Positions 36,536 to 45,901 are shown, numbered from the stretch's first letter. The stretch: DNA of 64,000 nt from UMGS1663 sp046964515 (GCA_046964515.1 JBKUYM010000005.1:51466-115465); one strand, 5' to 3'. The notes: generated by a model from the sequence alone, not told the origin. Numbers and translations: made by a program.

Positions 36536-36805
36536 TTATGCTTGTGCTTCCTCTACGGGATAAACACTGACTTTCTTTTTATCTCTTCCAAGTCTTTCAA
36601 ATTTTACATTTCCATCTACTAGAGCAAATAAAGTATCATCACTTCCAATGCCTACATTTGTTCCTGGATGAAATTTAGTTCCTCTTTGTCTTACTAAGAT
36701 ATTTCCAGCTAAAACAAATTGTCCATCTGCTCTTTTTAGTCCAAGACGTTTTGATTCACTATCTCTACCGTTCTTAACACTACCTTGACCTTTCTTATGA
36801 GCCAT
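36536..36805 (-). CDS. rpmA: 50S ribosomal protein L27
   Basis: The 89-residue protein begins 'MAHKKGQGSVKNGRDSESKRLGLK' in style, with no N-terminal extension of the kind cleaved by the Prp protease in many Firmicutes. Its gene follows rplU after 48 bases, with no prp/ysxB gene between them. It supports the peptidyl-transferase centre. Confidence 0.96.
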   Translation of the reverse strand: MAHKKGQGSVKNGRDSESKRLGLKRADGQFVLAGNILVRQRGTKFHPGTNVGIGSDDTLFALVDGNVKFERLGRDKKKVSVYPVEEAQA

Positions 36806-36853
36806 GTTTTCTCACTCCCTTCGTGTTATCTATTTTTATCTCTTTATTTTTAT

Positions 36854-37243
36854 TTAGGCTTCTACTTTTTCAGTTTTTGTTTTGCTTGTAGTAGCTTTTG
36901 TTGCTGTTGCCTTTGCTTCTGTTTTAGCAGCTGGCATAGCTATTTTTGTAATTTCTACTTTTGTAAATGGTTGTCTATGTCCTTGTGTTCTTCTGTAGTT
37001 TTTCTTTGCTTTGTATTTGTAAACGATAATTTTTTTACCTTTACCATGAGCAATTACTTTTCCTTCTACTTTTACACCTTTTACATAAGGAGCTCCTACT
37101 TCTACTTTTTTGTCATCAGATACTAAAACAACTTCATTAAATGTCACTTTTTTTCCTTCTTCAGTATCTAATTTCTCGAAGAATACAACATCTCCTTCTG
37201 AAACTTTGTATTGCTTTCCACAGCTTTCAATAATTGCGTACAT
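36854..37243 (-). CDS. rplU: 50S ribosomal protein L21
   Basis: The 129-residue protein starts 'MYAIIESCGKQYKVSEGD' and has a Lys/Thr/Ala-rich C-terminal tail longer than the usual ~103 residues. I chose the ATG at 37243, about 9 bases after GGAGGTG; the upstream reading at 37255 adds four residues. It is cotranscribed with rpmA and preceded by a leader-like segment. Confidence 0.95.
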   Translation of the reverse strand: MYAIIESCGKQYKVSEGDVVFFEKLDTEEGKKVTFNEVVLVSDDKKVEVGAPYVKGVKVEGKVIAHGKGKKIIVYKYKAKKNYRRTQGHRQPFTKVEITKIAMPAAKTEAKATATKATTSKTKTEKVEA

Positions 37244-37249
37244 TATAAA

Positions 37250-37345
37250 ATGCACCTCCCTTTATATGTATACTCGCTAAGCATAAAATACTAGGTAGCT
37301 AAATCTAATTAGCTTTTAAATACCCGACTCAGGCGGCTTACAGGT
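37250..37345 (-). promoter_or_regulatory. Candidate L21 leader RNA
   Basis: The 5' flank of rplU contains a GC-richer stretch ('CCTGTAAGCCGCCTGAGTCG' on the minus strand) in otherwise AT-rich DNA, with complementary arms such as TACC/GGTA. This resembles the L21 leader of Firmicutes that gives autogenous control. A covariance search is needed to prove it. Confidence 0.5.
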
Positions 37346-37412
37346 AATTATTTTACCACATCTTGTTTCATTTGTCAAACTTTACAAGCATTTTTAGTAT
37401 ATAAATCTTTTT

Positions 37413-37727
37413 TTATTGTCTTTCTTCAGCATTTATAATTTGATAACCCGAAAAATCTGGTTTTTCTACTTCTTTATCTGTTACTTTATTTACCTCAATA
37501 TGATATATTCCGTCATCTGAATATGTCTTTGTTTGTCCATATTCTACATATGTATGCTCTATTTTTTGTATAACACCATTTTCTTGATTAATCCATATCT
37601 TTAATTGTTCTTCTTTTTTCTTCGTATTTTTTAATTTTATTTGATAATTTTTTTGTTCATCTAATATATCTTTCTTTATATTTTCTATCACATAATCTTC
37701 ATTGTATTTTATAGTATGTATAGTCAA
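37413..37727 (-). CDS. Small uncharacterised protein, possibly 5'-truncated
   Basis: A 104-residue frame starts at TTG (37727) with no clear RBS and reads a beta-rich, lysine-rich protein with 'DDGIYHIEVNKV' and no signal or family match. The pepF stop is 54 bases upstream, so the 5' end of a longer gene may have been lost. Weakly supported. Confidence 0.35.
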   Translation of the reverse strand: MTIHTIKYNEDYVIENIKKDILDEQKNYQIKLKNTKKKEEQLKIWINQENGVIQKIEHTYVEYGQTKTYSDDGIYHIEVNKVTDKEVEKPDFSGYQIINAEERQ

Positions 37728-37781
37728 TCGATTTCATTTATATTTACTTTTTTATATTTGTAATTATCTAAAAATTTTTCC

Positions 37782-39554
37782 TTATAAAATATTTTCTAAT
37801 TCCTGCATCTTTTGTTTGTAATATTTTACTGTATTTTCATAAGGTATTTTACTTTCTAAATCAACATCTACCATTTTTAATAATTCTACTGCTTTTTTAC
37901 AACATCCTTGTTTTAACATTTCTATATACTTTTCTTTATAACCTTCTTTTTCTTCTAATATAGACATAGCTATTGAAATAGCACAACTAATACCTGTTGC
38001 ATATTTATAAACATAGAACGGGGTATAAAAATGTGGTATTCTAGACCATTCATATTGAATTAATTCATCTACAACAATGGCTTCTCCAAAATATTGTTTA
38101 TTTAATTGATAATACCTACTGTTTAAATCTTCTGCCGCTAATAAATTACCCGCTTCCATTTCTTCATGTATTTGTTTTTCAAACTCTGCAAACATAGATT
38201 GCCTATAAAAAGTAGCTCTAATCATTTCCAATAATTCATATATGATTTCTGCTTTTTTCATAGAATCTTTTTCTTGTTTTATTTGATATTCTGCTAATAA
38301 TATTTCATTAACTGTAGAAGCAACTTCTGCTACCATAATCGTATAATTCGCATCTATTACGTTTTGCTGATTATTGGCATAATTAGAATGCATGCTATGT
38401 CCTAATTCATGGGCAATGGTACTGACATCTCTTTTACTATTTACAAAATTCATTAATACAAAAGGATGAATTCCATAAACCCCCATACTGTAAGCTCCAC
38501 CTCTTTTATTTTCCCTTTCATATGCATCTATCCAATGGTTATCAAATGCTTCTTGCAATTTTTTTTGGTATTCTTCCCCTAAAATGGCCAAAGCTTCTAA
38601 AACTTCTTGCTTTGCTTCTTCAAAACTAATGGTATCTGTACTTTCTGAAAAAGGATTCACATATACATCATACATATGCATTTGTGTTTGTTTTAATAGT
38701 TGCTTTTTTATTCTCATAAATTGATGATTTTCATACAAATGTTCATGAACCGTTTCCATTAAAGCTTGATATACTTTTGTAGTTGCATCGTCTTCTATGA
38801 CTGCTTTTTCTAAAGAAGAAGCATACTTTCTTACTTTACTCTCTACCGTATCTTCTCTTACAGTACTTAAATAAATTTCTGCTAAAGTGTGATTAAATTC
38901 GCTGTATTTATGATACATCAACTGGAATGCTTCTTTTCTAACACTTTCATCTTTGCTTTTCATAAAATTACTATAAGTTGCATCTGTTAATATAACTTCT
39001 TCTCCAGCTTCATTTTTTAACATGCCAAATTTAAATTCCGTATTCGTTAAAATATCAAAAATATTTTCTGGTGCAGAAAATACCTGTGTAAAATTTGCCA
39101 ATAAATTTTCAGCTTCTTTGCTTAGTGTATGTTTCTTTTCTTCTTCTATTCTCTTAAATACGTTTTCATATCTTTGTAATTCTACTTCTTCTTGCATATA
39201 TGCCTTTAATTTATTTTCTTCTAATAATAGCATTTCTGGTTTTATATAAGCAGTTTGTTCTCTAAAATAAGTGCCTATATTTTCTACTTCCTTAAATAAT
39301 TTTATGCCTTGTTCACTTGCCATATCTAAATGATAATTTAACATTCCATAGGCATATACTTTTTCATAAAGTTCTAATGCTTTTTCATACAAATGATAAG
39401 TTTCTAATAAATCTTTTGCTGTTTTTGTTAGGTAACCTTCTTTTTTACCAATTTTTTCTATCATTTTTTGTAATTCTTCTTTACAAGATTGATAGGCTTT
39501 CTCGTTTTCGAAGATATCAGTTAACTTCCATTCTTCCGTTTTTTTCATACTCAA
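37782..39554 (-). CDS. pepF: Oligoendopeptidase F (M3 family zinc metallopeptidase)
   Basis: The 590-residue cytosolic peptidase has the zinc motif 'AHELGHSMHS' (His382, Glu383, His386) and the M3B C-terminal region ('FAEFEKQIHEEMEAG', 'FYTPFYVYKYATG'). It cuts oligopeptides of about 5-20 residues. The start at 39554 has AAGGGGG nearby. The protein is full length. Confidence 0.93.
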   Translation of the reverse strand: MSMKKTEEWKLTDIFENEKAYQSCKEELQKMIEKIGKKEGYLTKTAKDLLETYHLYEKALELYEKVYAYGMLNYHLDMASEQGIKLFKEVENIGTYFREQTAYIKPEMLLLEENKLKAYMQEEVELQRYENVFKRIEEEKKHTLSKEAENLLANFTQVFSAPENIFDILTNTEFKFGMLKNEAGEEVILTDATYSNFMKSKDESVRKEAFQLMYHKYSEFNHTLAEIYLSTVREDTVESKVRKYASSLEKAVIEDDATTKVYQALMETVHEHLYENHQFMRIKKQLLKQTQMHMYDVYVNPFSESTDTISFEEAKQEVLEALAILGEEYQKKLQEAFDNHWIDAYERENKRGGAYSMGVYGIHPFVLMNFVNSKRDVSTIAHELGHSMHSNYANNQQNVIDANYTIMVAEVASTVNEILLAEYQIKQEKDSMKKAEIIYELLEMIRATFYRQSMFAEFEKQIHEEMEAGNLLAAEDLNSRYYQLNKQYFGEAIVVDELIQYEWSRIPHFYTPFYVYKYATGISCAISIAMSILEEKEGYKEKYIEMLKQGCCKKAVELLKMVDVDLESKIPYENTVKYYKQKMQELENIL

Positions 39555-39559
39555 TTTCC

Positions 39560-39610
39560 CCCTTATAAAAAATAGTACTACTCTGCTTTTTAGATTAGTA
39601 CTACTTTTTG
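39560..39610 (-). terminator. Terminator of the metallophosphoesterase gene
   Basis: Arms of the type 'AAGTAGTACT' and 'AGTAGTACTA' are followed by a T-run on the minus strand, between the metallophosphoesterase and pepF. Confidence 0.6.
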
Positions 39611-39626
39611 TTCTTTTATTGTTGTT

Positions 39627-40340
39627 TTAATTTATTTTATATAATTTAAAATCTAAATAGTCAGCACTAATTAATTTTAAATCAATTCCTTCTATTATAC
39701 CTTCTATAGCATCCTTATGTGACTTACCATGTAAGTGTCCATAAAAACATTTTTTTACATCATAATTTTTCATGACATTCATAAACTCCGGATGGTAAAT
39801 CATTTCCTTATGCATAGTTGCTTTTGTAACTGGTGGATAATGCATAACGACTATTCTTTCTTTTGATTTTCCATATACTTCTAAACTTTCCTTCATAGAC
39901 AATTCTAAACGCATAGATTCTCTATTAATCATTTTTTTGCTATTATCTGAATCTAATAAGCTCCATCCTCTTGTTCCTGTTATGATTTTATCCTCTATTA
40001 AAAAAGAATTATTGTATAAAAAATCAATATTTTCTATTTCTTTTTCTTGTAAATAATGTTTCATTCTCGTTATGGTAGTCCACCAATAATCATGGTTTCC
40101 CTTTAATAAGATTTTTTTACCTGGTAATTGCTTTAAATACATAAAATCTAAATAGGTATCTTCTAAATACATTGCCCAAGAAAAATCGCCTGCTAAAATA
40201 ACCGTATCTTCTGGTTGTACTTTTTTTAACCAATCTGCTTTTATTTTATCACTATGTCCTTCCCAATTAGCACCAAATATGCTCATGGGTTTCTTTTCTC
40301 CAAACGACAAATGTAAATCACCTATGATATAAATTGCCAT
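39627..40340 (-). CDS. Metallophosphoesterase
   Basis: The 237-residue protein has the calcineurin-like motifs 'IIGDLHLS', 'ILAGDFSW', 'LKGNHDYWW', 'HYPP' and 'YGHLHG' that bind two metals. It may be a cyclic-nucleotide or phosphomono/diesterase; the substrate is unknown. It lies downstream of tsaD with 44 bases between. Confidence 0.85.
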   Translation of the reverse strand: MAIYIIGDLHLSFGEKKPMSIFGANWEGHSDKIKADWLKKVQPEDTVILAGDFSWAMYLEDTYLDFMYLKQLPGKKILLKGNHDYWWTTITRMKHYLQEKEIENIDFLYNNSFLIEDKIITGTRGWSLLDSDNSKKMINRESMRLELSMKESLEVYGKSKERIVVMHYPPVTKATMHKEMIYHPEFMNVMKNYDVKKCFYGHLHGKSHKDAIEGIIEGIDLKLISADYLDFKLYKIN

Positions 40341-40384
40341 ATTTTTTCCTTTCTATATGGTCCAAAATCATCTCATATAATTTT

Positions 40385-41399
40385 CTAATTTTCCTTCGCT
40401 TCTATTTTTAAATTAGGTATGGCATTTAAAGTTAAATCTGAAAATTTTTCATTTATAAAATTGTAATATCCTGCAGCTGCAATCATGGCACCATTATCTG
40501 TACATAAAATTGGCTCTGGATAATAAATGCTAGTACCTTGCGTTTTTTCTAATTGTTTAAATCTTTCTCGAATATAACTATTAGCAGAAACGCCTCCTGC
40601 CAAAGCAATTGTATGTATATCATATTGTTTCATTGCTTTTTCTACATTGGTTATGAGAATATCTGTAACTGTCTTCTCAAAACTAGCACATAAATCTGCT
40701 TTATTTACATCTGGTTGTTTATGATGTAAGTTAATAACTGCTGTTTTAATACCACTAAAACTAAAATCTAGATTATCAAAATGTGTTTTAGGAAGAGTGA
40801 TATTGGCTTGTCCTTCTTTAGCTAATTTATCTACTTTTGGTCCTCCTGGATAGCCTAGTCCGATAACTCTAGCTACTTTATCAAAAGCTTCCCCTATCGC
40901 ATCATCTTTTGTTTTTCCTAAAATTTCAAATTGTTTATAGTCTTTGATATACATTAAATGTGTATGTCCACCTGAAATTACCATACACAAGAATGGTGGT
41001 TTTAGTTCTGGATTTGTAATATAATTAGCTGCAATATGTCCTTCTAAATGATTCGTTCCAATTAATGGTTTTCCGACTTGCATAGCTAAGTGCCTTTGCA
41101 TAGGATACACCTACTAAAAGAGCACCTACTAATCCAGGTCCATAAGTACAAGCTATAGCATCTATGTCTTCCATGGTTACTTTAGCCTCTTCTAATGCTT
41201 TTTTAGTCACATTAGAAATGGCTTCCACATGATTTCTAGAAGCTATTTCTGGTACAACGCCTCCAAATTTTTCATGTATGTCTATTTGTGAACTAATAAT
41301 ATTAGATAATACTTCTCTACCATTTTTTACAACTGCTACAGAAGTCTCATCACAACTAGATTCTATTCCTAATATTAAAATATCTGTATCTTGTTTCAT
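40385..41399 (-). CDS. tsaD: tRNA N6-threonylcarbamoyladenosine transferase TsaD, read through a CGGA +1 frameshift
   Basis: TsaD transfers the threonylcarbamoyl group to A37 of ANN-decoding tRNAs and is normally essential. The first 108 residues hold 'GIESSCDETS', 'GGVVPEIASRNH' and 'YGPGLVGALLVG', then 'AKALSYAS'. The frame continues CGG AAA ACC and terminates 15 codons later. Skipping the C gives G-K-P-L-I-G-T-N-H-L-E-G-H, the canonical metal-binding continuation, and then 'SGGHTHL' and 'AGGVSAN', total 337 residues, exactly family length. The start at 41399 lies 31 bases after the M50 gene. Confidence 0.9.
41072..41075 (-). other. CGGA +1 recoding site in tsaD
   Basis: Minus-strand codons are AGT CGG AAA ACC. 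Reading AGT C-GGA AAA CCA gives Ser-Gly-Lys-Pro, the usual junction before 'LIGTNHLEGH'. TsaD is expected to be essential, so a simple disabling frameshift is implausible here. Confidence 0.88.
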
Positions 41400-41430
41400 T
41401 TTATTTGTCTTCCTTTTCCTTCTTTACCAT

Positions 41431-42174
41431 TTATAATAATCCAAATAAACTAGCTACTATACTCGTAATCCCACTATAAACCACATTAATTACAGGAGAG
41501 ATAAGCAATCCTGCAATACCTGTAATCCATAATACAACAAAAACAATGTAAAAGATAGATTCATATCTTTCCATCCAATTACGTGCATTATATGGTAAAA
41601 AGTTTTTCAATACCTTAGAACCATCCAATGGTGGTAATGGAATTAAATTGAAAATTCCTAATCCTATATTAATAATAACGGTCATTTGTATTATCGTCAT
41701 TATAATCACACCTATTTGATTGTGTAGTGCAAACATAGGTGCAAAAGTCCCTATTGCAAAATAAATAATAGAAAAAACCAATGCCAATAATAGATTCATT
41801 AAAGGTCCTGCTATGGATACAATCGCATCTCCTTTACTCATACTCATATTTCTATTAAAATTTCTTGGATTAATTTCTACTGGTTTTCCCCATCCAAAAC
41901 CTGCAAAAAGTAACATGATTGAGCCAATAGGGTCTAAATGTGCTATTGGATTTAATGTTAGCCTCCCTTGTCTTCTTGGTGTATCATCCCCTAATTTATC
42001 AGCAGCAAAAGCATGTGCATATTCATGGAAAGTAATTGCTATTAAAACAGCTGGTGCTGTAAGAAGTAAGCTTAATAATTCTTGAGGATTTCCCAAGTAT
42101 CTTCCTATCATCATAAGAATTAAAATTGCCATAATAATATATAAGCTTCTTCTATCAAAAGTAAATCCGAACAT
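41431..42174 (-). CDS. Site-2 protease family membrane protein (M50)
   Basis: The 247-residue polytopic protein has 'AITFHEYAHAFAADKLGD', the HExxH zinc motif (HEYAH), and the distal Asp-Gly in 'LPPLDGSKV', with about six membrane segments. It is the small SpoIVFB/YwhC-like type common in Firmicutes. Substrate unknown. It is upstream of tsaD. Confidence 0.88.
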   Translation of the reverse strand: MFGFTFDRRSLYIIMAILILMMIGRYLGNPQELLSLLLTAPAVLIAITFHEYAHAFAADKLGDDTPRRQGRLTLNPIAHLDPIGSIMLLFAGFGWGKPVEINPRNFNRNMSMSKGDAIVSIAGPLMNLLLALVFSIIYFAIGTFAPMFALHNQIGVIIMTIIQMTVIINIGLGIFNLIPLPPLDGSKVLKNFLPYNARNWMERYESIFYIVFVVLWITGIAGLLISPVINVVYSGITSIVASLFGLL

Positions 42175-42204
42175 AAAGTTCTCCTTTCTTTTTGGGCTTC
42201 TTTA

Positions 42205-42366
42205 CTAATTTTTATTAATTATTATCTTTTTTTCATTTAAAACATTCTCAATTTTTCCTTTATGCCACTCTTCTTCTACTGGATATTCTTCAAATGCTTC
42301 ATTTATATCTTTAACTCTACCATACTTATATGCTATTTTCAAAAAATCGCTTAATTCTTCTTTCAT
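42205..42366 (-). CDS. Small uncharacterised protein (53 residues)
   Basis: An ATG (42366) after AAAGG opens a 53-residue acidic/lysine-rich protein ('MKEELSDFLKIAYKYGRVK' start) with good codon use and a stop at 42205. It lies between lysS and the M50 gene on the same strand. No family recognised. Confidence 0.55.
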   Translation of the reverse strand: MKEELSDFLKIAYKYGRVKDINEAFEEYPVEEEWHKGKIENVLNEKKIIINKN

Positions 42367-42481
42367 TTTATACCTTTAAAATTAGCAAAAGTATAGTATT
42401 TTTTTATTGTTTTAATAAAATTTGCTATATTTGTTTACTTTTCAATACTTTTAAGGTTTTATTGAACTCCCTTAAAACTTA

Positions 42482-43990
42482 TTAATCGTTATTAAGTGGT
42501 TTCATAGTTGGAAATAACAAAACATCTCTAATAGATGCAGCATTTGTTAACAACATAATTAAACGGTCTATTCCAATCCCTAGACCACCTGTAGGAGGCA
42601 TACCATATTCTAATGCATTTACAAAGTCCATATCCATCATATTGGCTTCCTCATCACCGGCATCTCTTGCTTCTACTTGTTTCTTAAATCTTTCATATTG
42701 ATCAATTGGATCATTTAATTCTGAATAAGCATTTGCATACTCTCTACTACCAATAAATAATTCAAATCTTTCTGTTAAACGTGGATCTTCTGGTTTTCTT
42801 TTAGTAAGCGGAGATACTTCTACTGGATAATCGTAAATAAAAGTTGGTTGTATTAATGTTTCTTCTACTTTTGCTTCAAATACTTGATTAATAATTTCCC
42901 CTCTAGTTAATTTAATAGGGTCTAATTCTACCTTTAATTCTTCTGCTACTTTTTTAGCTTCTTCATCACTATTTATTGTATTAAAATCTATACCTGTTTG
43001 TTCTTTAATGCTGTCAATCATACTAATCCTCTTCCATGCAGGTGTTAAATCAATTTCAATGCCTTGATAAGTTATCTTTGTAGTTCCCAATACTTTTTTA
43101 GCAGTTCTAGATACTAATTCTTCCGTGATATCCATCATATTATGGTAATCTTGGTAAGCAGCATATAATTCTATATTTGTAAACTCTGGATTATGTTTAA
43201 TGTCCATACCTTCATTTCTAAACATTCTCCCCATTTCATATACCTTATCAAAACCACCTACAATTAATCTTTTTAAATATAATTCATTGGCAATTCTCAA
43301 ATACATATCCATATCTAAAGTATTGTGATGCGTAATGAAAGGTCTTGCCGTTGCACCTCCTGCTATTGTATTTAAAATAGGTGTTTCTACTTCTAGATAT
43401 CCCTTTTCATCTAATATCTCTTTTATTTCTTTTAGAATCTTAATTCTTGTTAAAAAAGTATCTTTTACTTCTGGATTCATAATTAAATCTACATATCTTT
43501 GTCTGTAACGTAAATCCGTATCTTTCAATCCATGGAATTTTTCTGGAAGTGGTCTTAAAGATTTAGAAAGTAAAGTTACTTCTTTTGCATGGATAGAAAT
43601 CTCTCCTGTTTTCGTTTTAAAAACAAAACCTGTGATACCAATAATATCTCCAATATCATCTTCTTTAAACTGTTTGTAACTATCTTCTCCTAGTTCATTA
43701 ATACTTACATAGCTTTGGATTCTACCATCACTATCTTGAACGTGGCAAAAAGAAGCTTTTCCCATAATTCTTTTGCCCATCATTCTTCCTGCTATTGTTA
43801 CATCTTTTCCTTCTAAAGTTTCATAATTATCTACAATCTCTTGACTAGTATGTGTTCTATTAAACTTTCTAATCTCAAATGGATTTTTCCCTTCTTGTTT
43901 TAGTTTGGTTAATTTATCTCTTCTTATTTGTATTAAATGATTAACATCTTCTTCTAGTTCTGATGTCTGATTTTGATTGTTATTCTCCAT
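42482..43990 (-). CDS. lysS: Lysyl-tRNA synthetase (class II)
   Basis: The 502-residue enzyme has an N-terminal OB domain ('DVTIAGRMMGKRIMGKASF') and class II motifs ('MFRNEGMDIKHNPEFTNIE', 'GLGIGIDRLIML'). It charges tRNA-Lys. An AGGAG-type RBS precedes it. Confidence 0.97.
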   Translation of the reverse strand: MENNNQNQTSELEEDVNHLIQIRRDKLTKLKQEGKNPFEIRKFNRTHTSQEIVDNYETLEGKDVTIAGRMMGKRIMGKASFCHVQDSDGRIQSYVSINELGEDSYKQFKEDDIGDIIGITGFVFKTKTGEISIHAKEVTLLSKSLRPLPEKFHGLKDTDLRYRQRYVDLIMNPEVKDTFLTRIKILKEIKEILDEKGYLEVETPILNTIAGGATARPFITHHNTLDMDMYLRIANELYLKRLIVGGFDKVYEMGRMFRNEGMDIKHNPEFTNIELYAAYQDYHNMMDITEELVSRTAKKVLGTTKITYQGIEIDLTPAWKRISMIDSIKEQTGIDFNTINSDEEAKKVAEELKVELDPIKLTRGEIINQVFEAKVEETLIQPTFIYDYPVEVSPLTKRKPEDPRLTERFELFIGSREYANAYSELNDPIDQYERFKKQVEARDAGDEEANMMDMDFVNALEYGMPPTGGLGIGIDRLIMLLTNAASIRDVLLFPTMKPLNND

Positions 43991-44095
43991 CGCTTTTCTC
44001 TCCTATCTTTTTTTATAATTTGACGTATTTATTATATAGCAAATAACGGAAAAAGTAAACCTATTTATGGATTTATTTTCCATAGAAAAGAATAA

Positions 44096-44123
44096 AAGTA
44101 AGGAAGTGTTTTTTCCTTACTTA
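44096..44123 (-). terminator. Terminator of recN
   Basis: AAGTAAGGAA and TTCCTTACTT form a 10-bp stem with an A/T-rich flank just after the recN stop. Confidence 0.8.
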
Positions 44124-44141
44124 CTCTATTTATGTTCTACC

Positions 44142-45770
44142 TTATACTACTCTTCTTAATTCTTGTGCATGCTCTATCGTAACTTCTGTAATTGTTCCAC
44201 TAGCTATTCTAGCAATTTCCTCTATGGTTTCTTCTTCATTTAATTGTGTAATATAAGTTTTCGTTTTTCCCTTTTCTACTTGTTTACTGATATAATAATT
44301 AAAATCTCCCTTTGCAGCTATGCTTGCCAAATGTGTAATGCACAATACTTGATGTAATGCTGCAATTTTTTTTAATTTCTGTCCCACACTATTGGCAGCT
44401 ATACCACTAATTCCAGTATCAATTTCATCAAAAATCATAATCGGAACTTTATCAACACTAGCTAATACAGATTTAATTGCTAGCATAATTCTAGACATTT
44501 CTCCTCCGGAAGCAATTTTAATTAATGGTTTAGCTTCTTCTCCTATATTGGTACAAATTAGAAATTCAACAACATCTAATCCATTTTTTTGGAATTCTTT
44601 TTTGTTTTTCTGTTCTATTGAAATAAAAAATTGTGCATTTGGCATTTCTAAATCCTTTAACTCTTGGTTTATCTGCTCTGCTAGTTGTTTGCCAGCTTCT
44701 ATTCTTAGTTGATGCATTTTTTCAGCTAATTGTAACATCTTTTCCTCTAAATTCTGTAATTGCTTTTTCCTTTTATCATTAATGGCATCTATATTTTCTA
44801 TTTCTTGTATCTGTATTTCTAATTTTTCTTGATACTTTAAAATATCTTGTATACTATTACCATACTTTCGTTTTAAAGAAAATAACATATCTAAACGTTC
44901 TTCTATTTCATTTCTTTCTTCTTCTTCAAAACAAGTATCTTCTCTTAAAGAGCTAATGTCTCTGCCTACCTCTTGTACTTCATAATAGATATTCTTAAGT
45001 TCTGTTAATGTTTTGCTATATTCTTCTTTTAAATCTCCTATTTTTTCTAAAGCTCTAATTGCTATATTAACGCTATCAATCGTTGCTTCACTTAATGCTT
45101 CATCACATTGTTGCAAACTTTGTGTTATTTTTTCTGCATTTAATATTGTATTTCTTCTTTCCTCTAATTCTTCTTCTTCTCCTACTTTTAAATTTGCATT
45201 TTTAATTTCTTTTATTTGATAATATAATAAATCTAATTGTCTTTCTTTTTCTTTATTATCTCCATAGTTTTCCTTTAGTTCTTGTTTAATCCTTTGATAT
45301 TCATGATATAATTCTCTATATGTTTCTTTTATATCTACTATTTTTTCACCTATAAAGCTGTCTAAATAGCCTATATGAGAATTCTTTTCTAATAGAGTTT
45401 GATTATCTTGTTGTCCATGAATATCAATAATTTCTTTCATAAATGTTTTAAGTTGTGTTACGGTTACTAATCTCCCATTAATTTTACACAGATTTCTCCC
45501 ATTTGTGTAAATTTCTCTAGAAATAATAATATTTCCATCCATTGCCTCTGGATGGTTTGGTAAAAACAAACAAGCTTCTACAAAAGAGTAATCTTCTCCT
45601 CTTCTTATCATTTCTTTAGCAAATCTACCACCTGCTAATATATTTAAGGAATCTATAATTAAAGTTTTTCCTGCACCAGTTTCTCCTGTTAATATATTTA
45701 ACCCTTGATTTAAGTTAATGGTAATATCTTCTATAATACCTATGTTTTGAATATGTATTGTGGTAATCAT
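44142..45770 (-). CDS. recN: DNA repair protein RecN
   Basis: RecN is an SMC-like ATPase for double-strand break repair. The protein has Walker A 'GETGAGKTLIIDS', long coiled coils, the signature 'ASGGEMSRIMLAIK' and Walker B 'IMIFDEIDTGISG'. I chose the ATG at 45770, 5 bases after GGAGGTT; the longer form starting at 45800 contains extra residues before the conserved start. 542 residues, normal length. Confidence 0.95.
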   Translation of the reverse strand: MITTIHIQNIGIIEDITINLNQGLNILTGETGAGKTLIIDSLNILAGGRFAKEMIRRGEDYSFVEACLFLPNHPEAMDGNIIISREIYTNGRNLCKINGRLVTVTQLKTFMKEIIDIHGQQDNQTLLEKNSHIGYLDSFIGEKIVDIKETYRELYHEYQRIKQELKENYGDNKEKERQLDLLYYQIKEIKNANLKVGEEEELEERRNTILNAEKITQSLQQCDEALSEATIDSVNIAIRALEKIGDLKEEYSKTLTELKNIYYEVQEVGRDISSLREDTCFEEEERNEIEERLDMLFSLKRKYGNSIQDILKYQEKLEIQIQEIENIDAINDKRKKQLQNLEEKMLQLAEKMHQLRIEAGKQLAEQINQELKDLEMPNAQFFISIEQKNKKEFQKNGLDVVEFLICTNIGEEAKPLIKIASGGEMSRIMLAIKSVLASVDKVPIMIFDEIDTGISGIAANSVGQKLKKIAALHQVLCITHLASIAAKGDFNYYISKQVEKGKTKTYITQLNEEETIEEIARIASGTITEVTIEHAQELRRVV

Positions 45771-45862
45771 AATAACCTCCATACGAATTAATGTTTGCAT
45801 ATTGTTATTATATACCGAATTTTTGTTTTGTCAATATGTTTTTTTATTTTCTAAAAAAAATT

Positions 45863-45893
45863 AAAGATACTTCTTTTAAAGAAGTATCTTTTT
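45863..45893 (-). terminator. Terminator after the prepilin-like gene at 45902
   Basis: AAAGATACTTC and GAAGTATCTTT arms with a short loop and T-run. Confidence 0.8.
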
Positions 45894-45901
45894 CTCTACT
45901 T

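Noticed and set aside
41..41075. Random sequencing errors or decaying pseudogenes as the cause of the six frameshifts
   Set aside because: All six have the same extra base in the same CGGA context, on both strands, outside homopolymers, while CGGA in other frames (GAC GGA, ATC GGA) is intact many times. tsaD is expected to be essential.
41..41075. Classical P-site +1 slippage as the common mechanism
   Set aside because: The codon before CGG differs at all six sites and re-pairing after a +1 slip is poor at several, so the shared element is CGGA itself.
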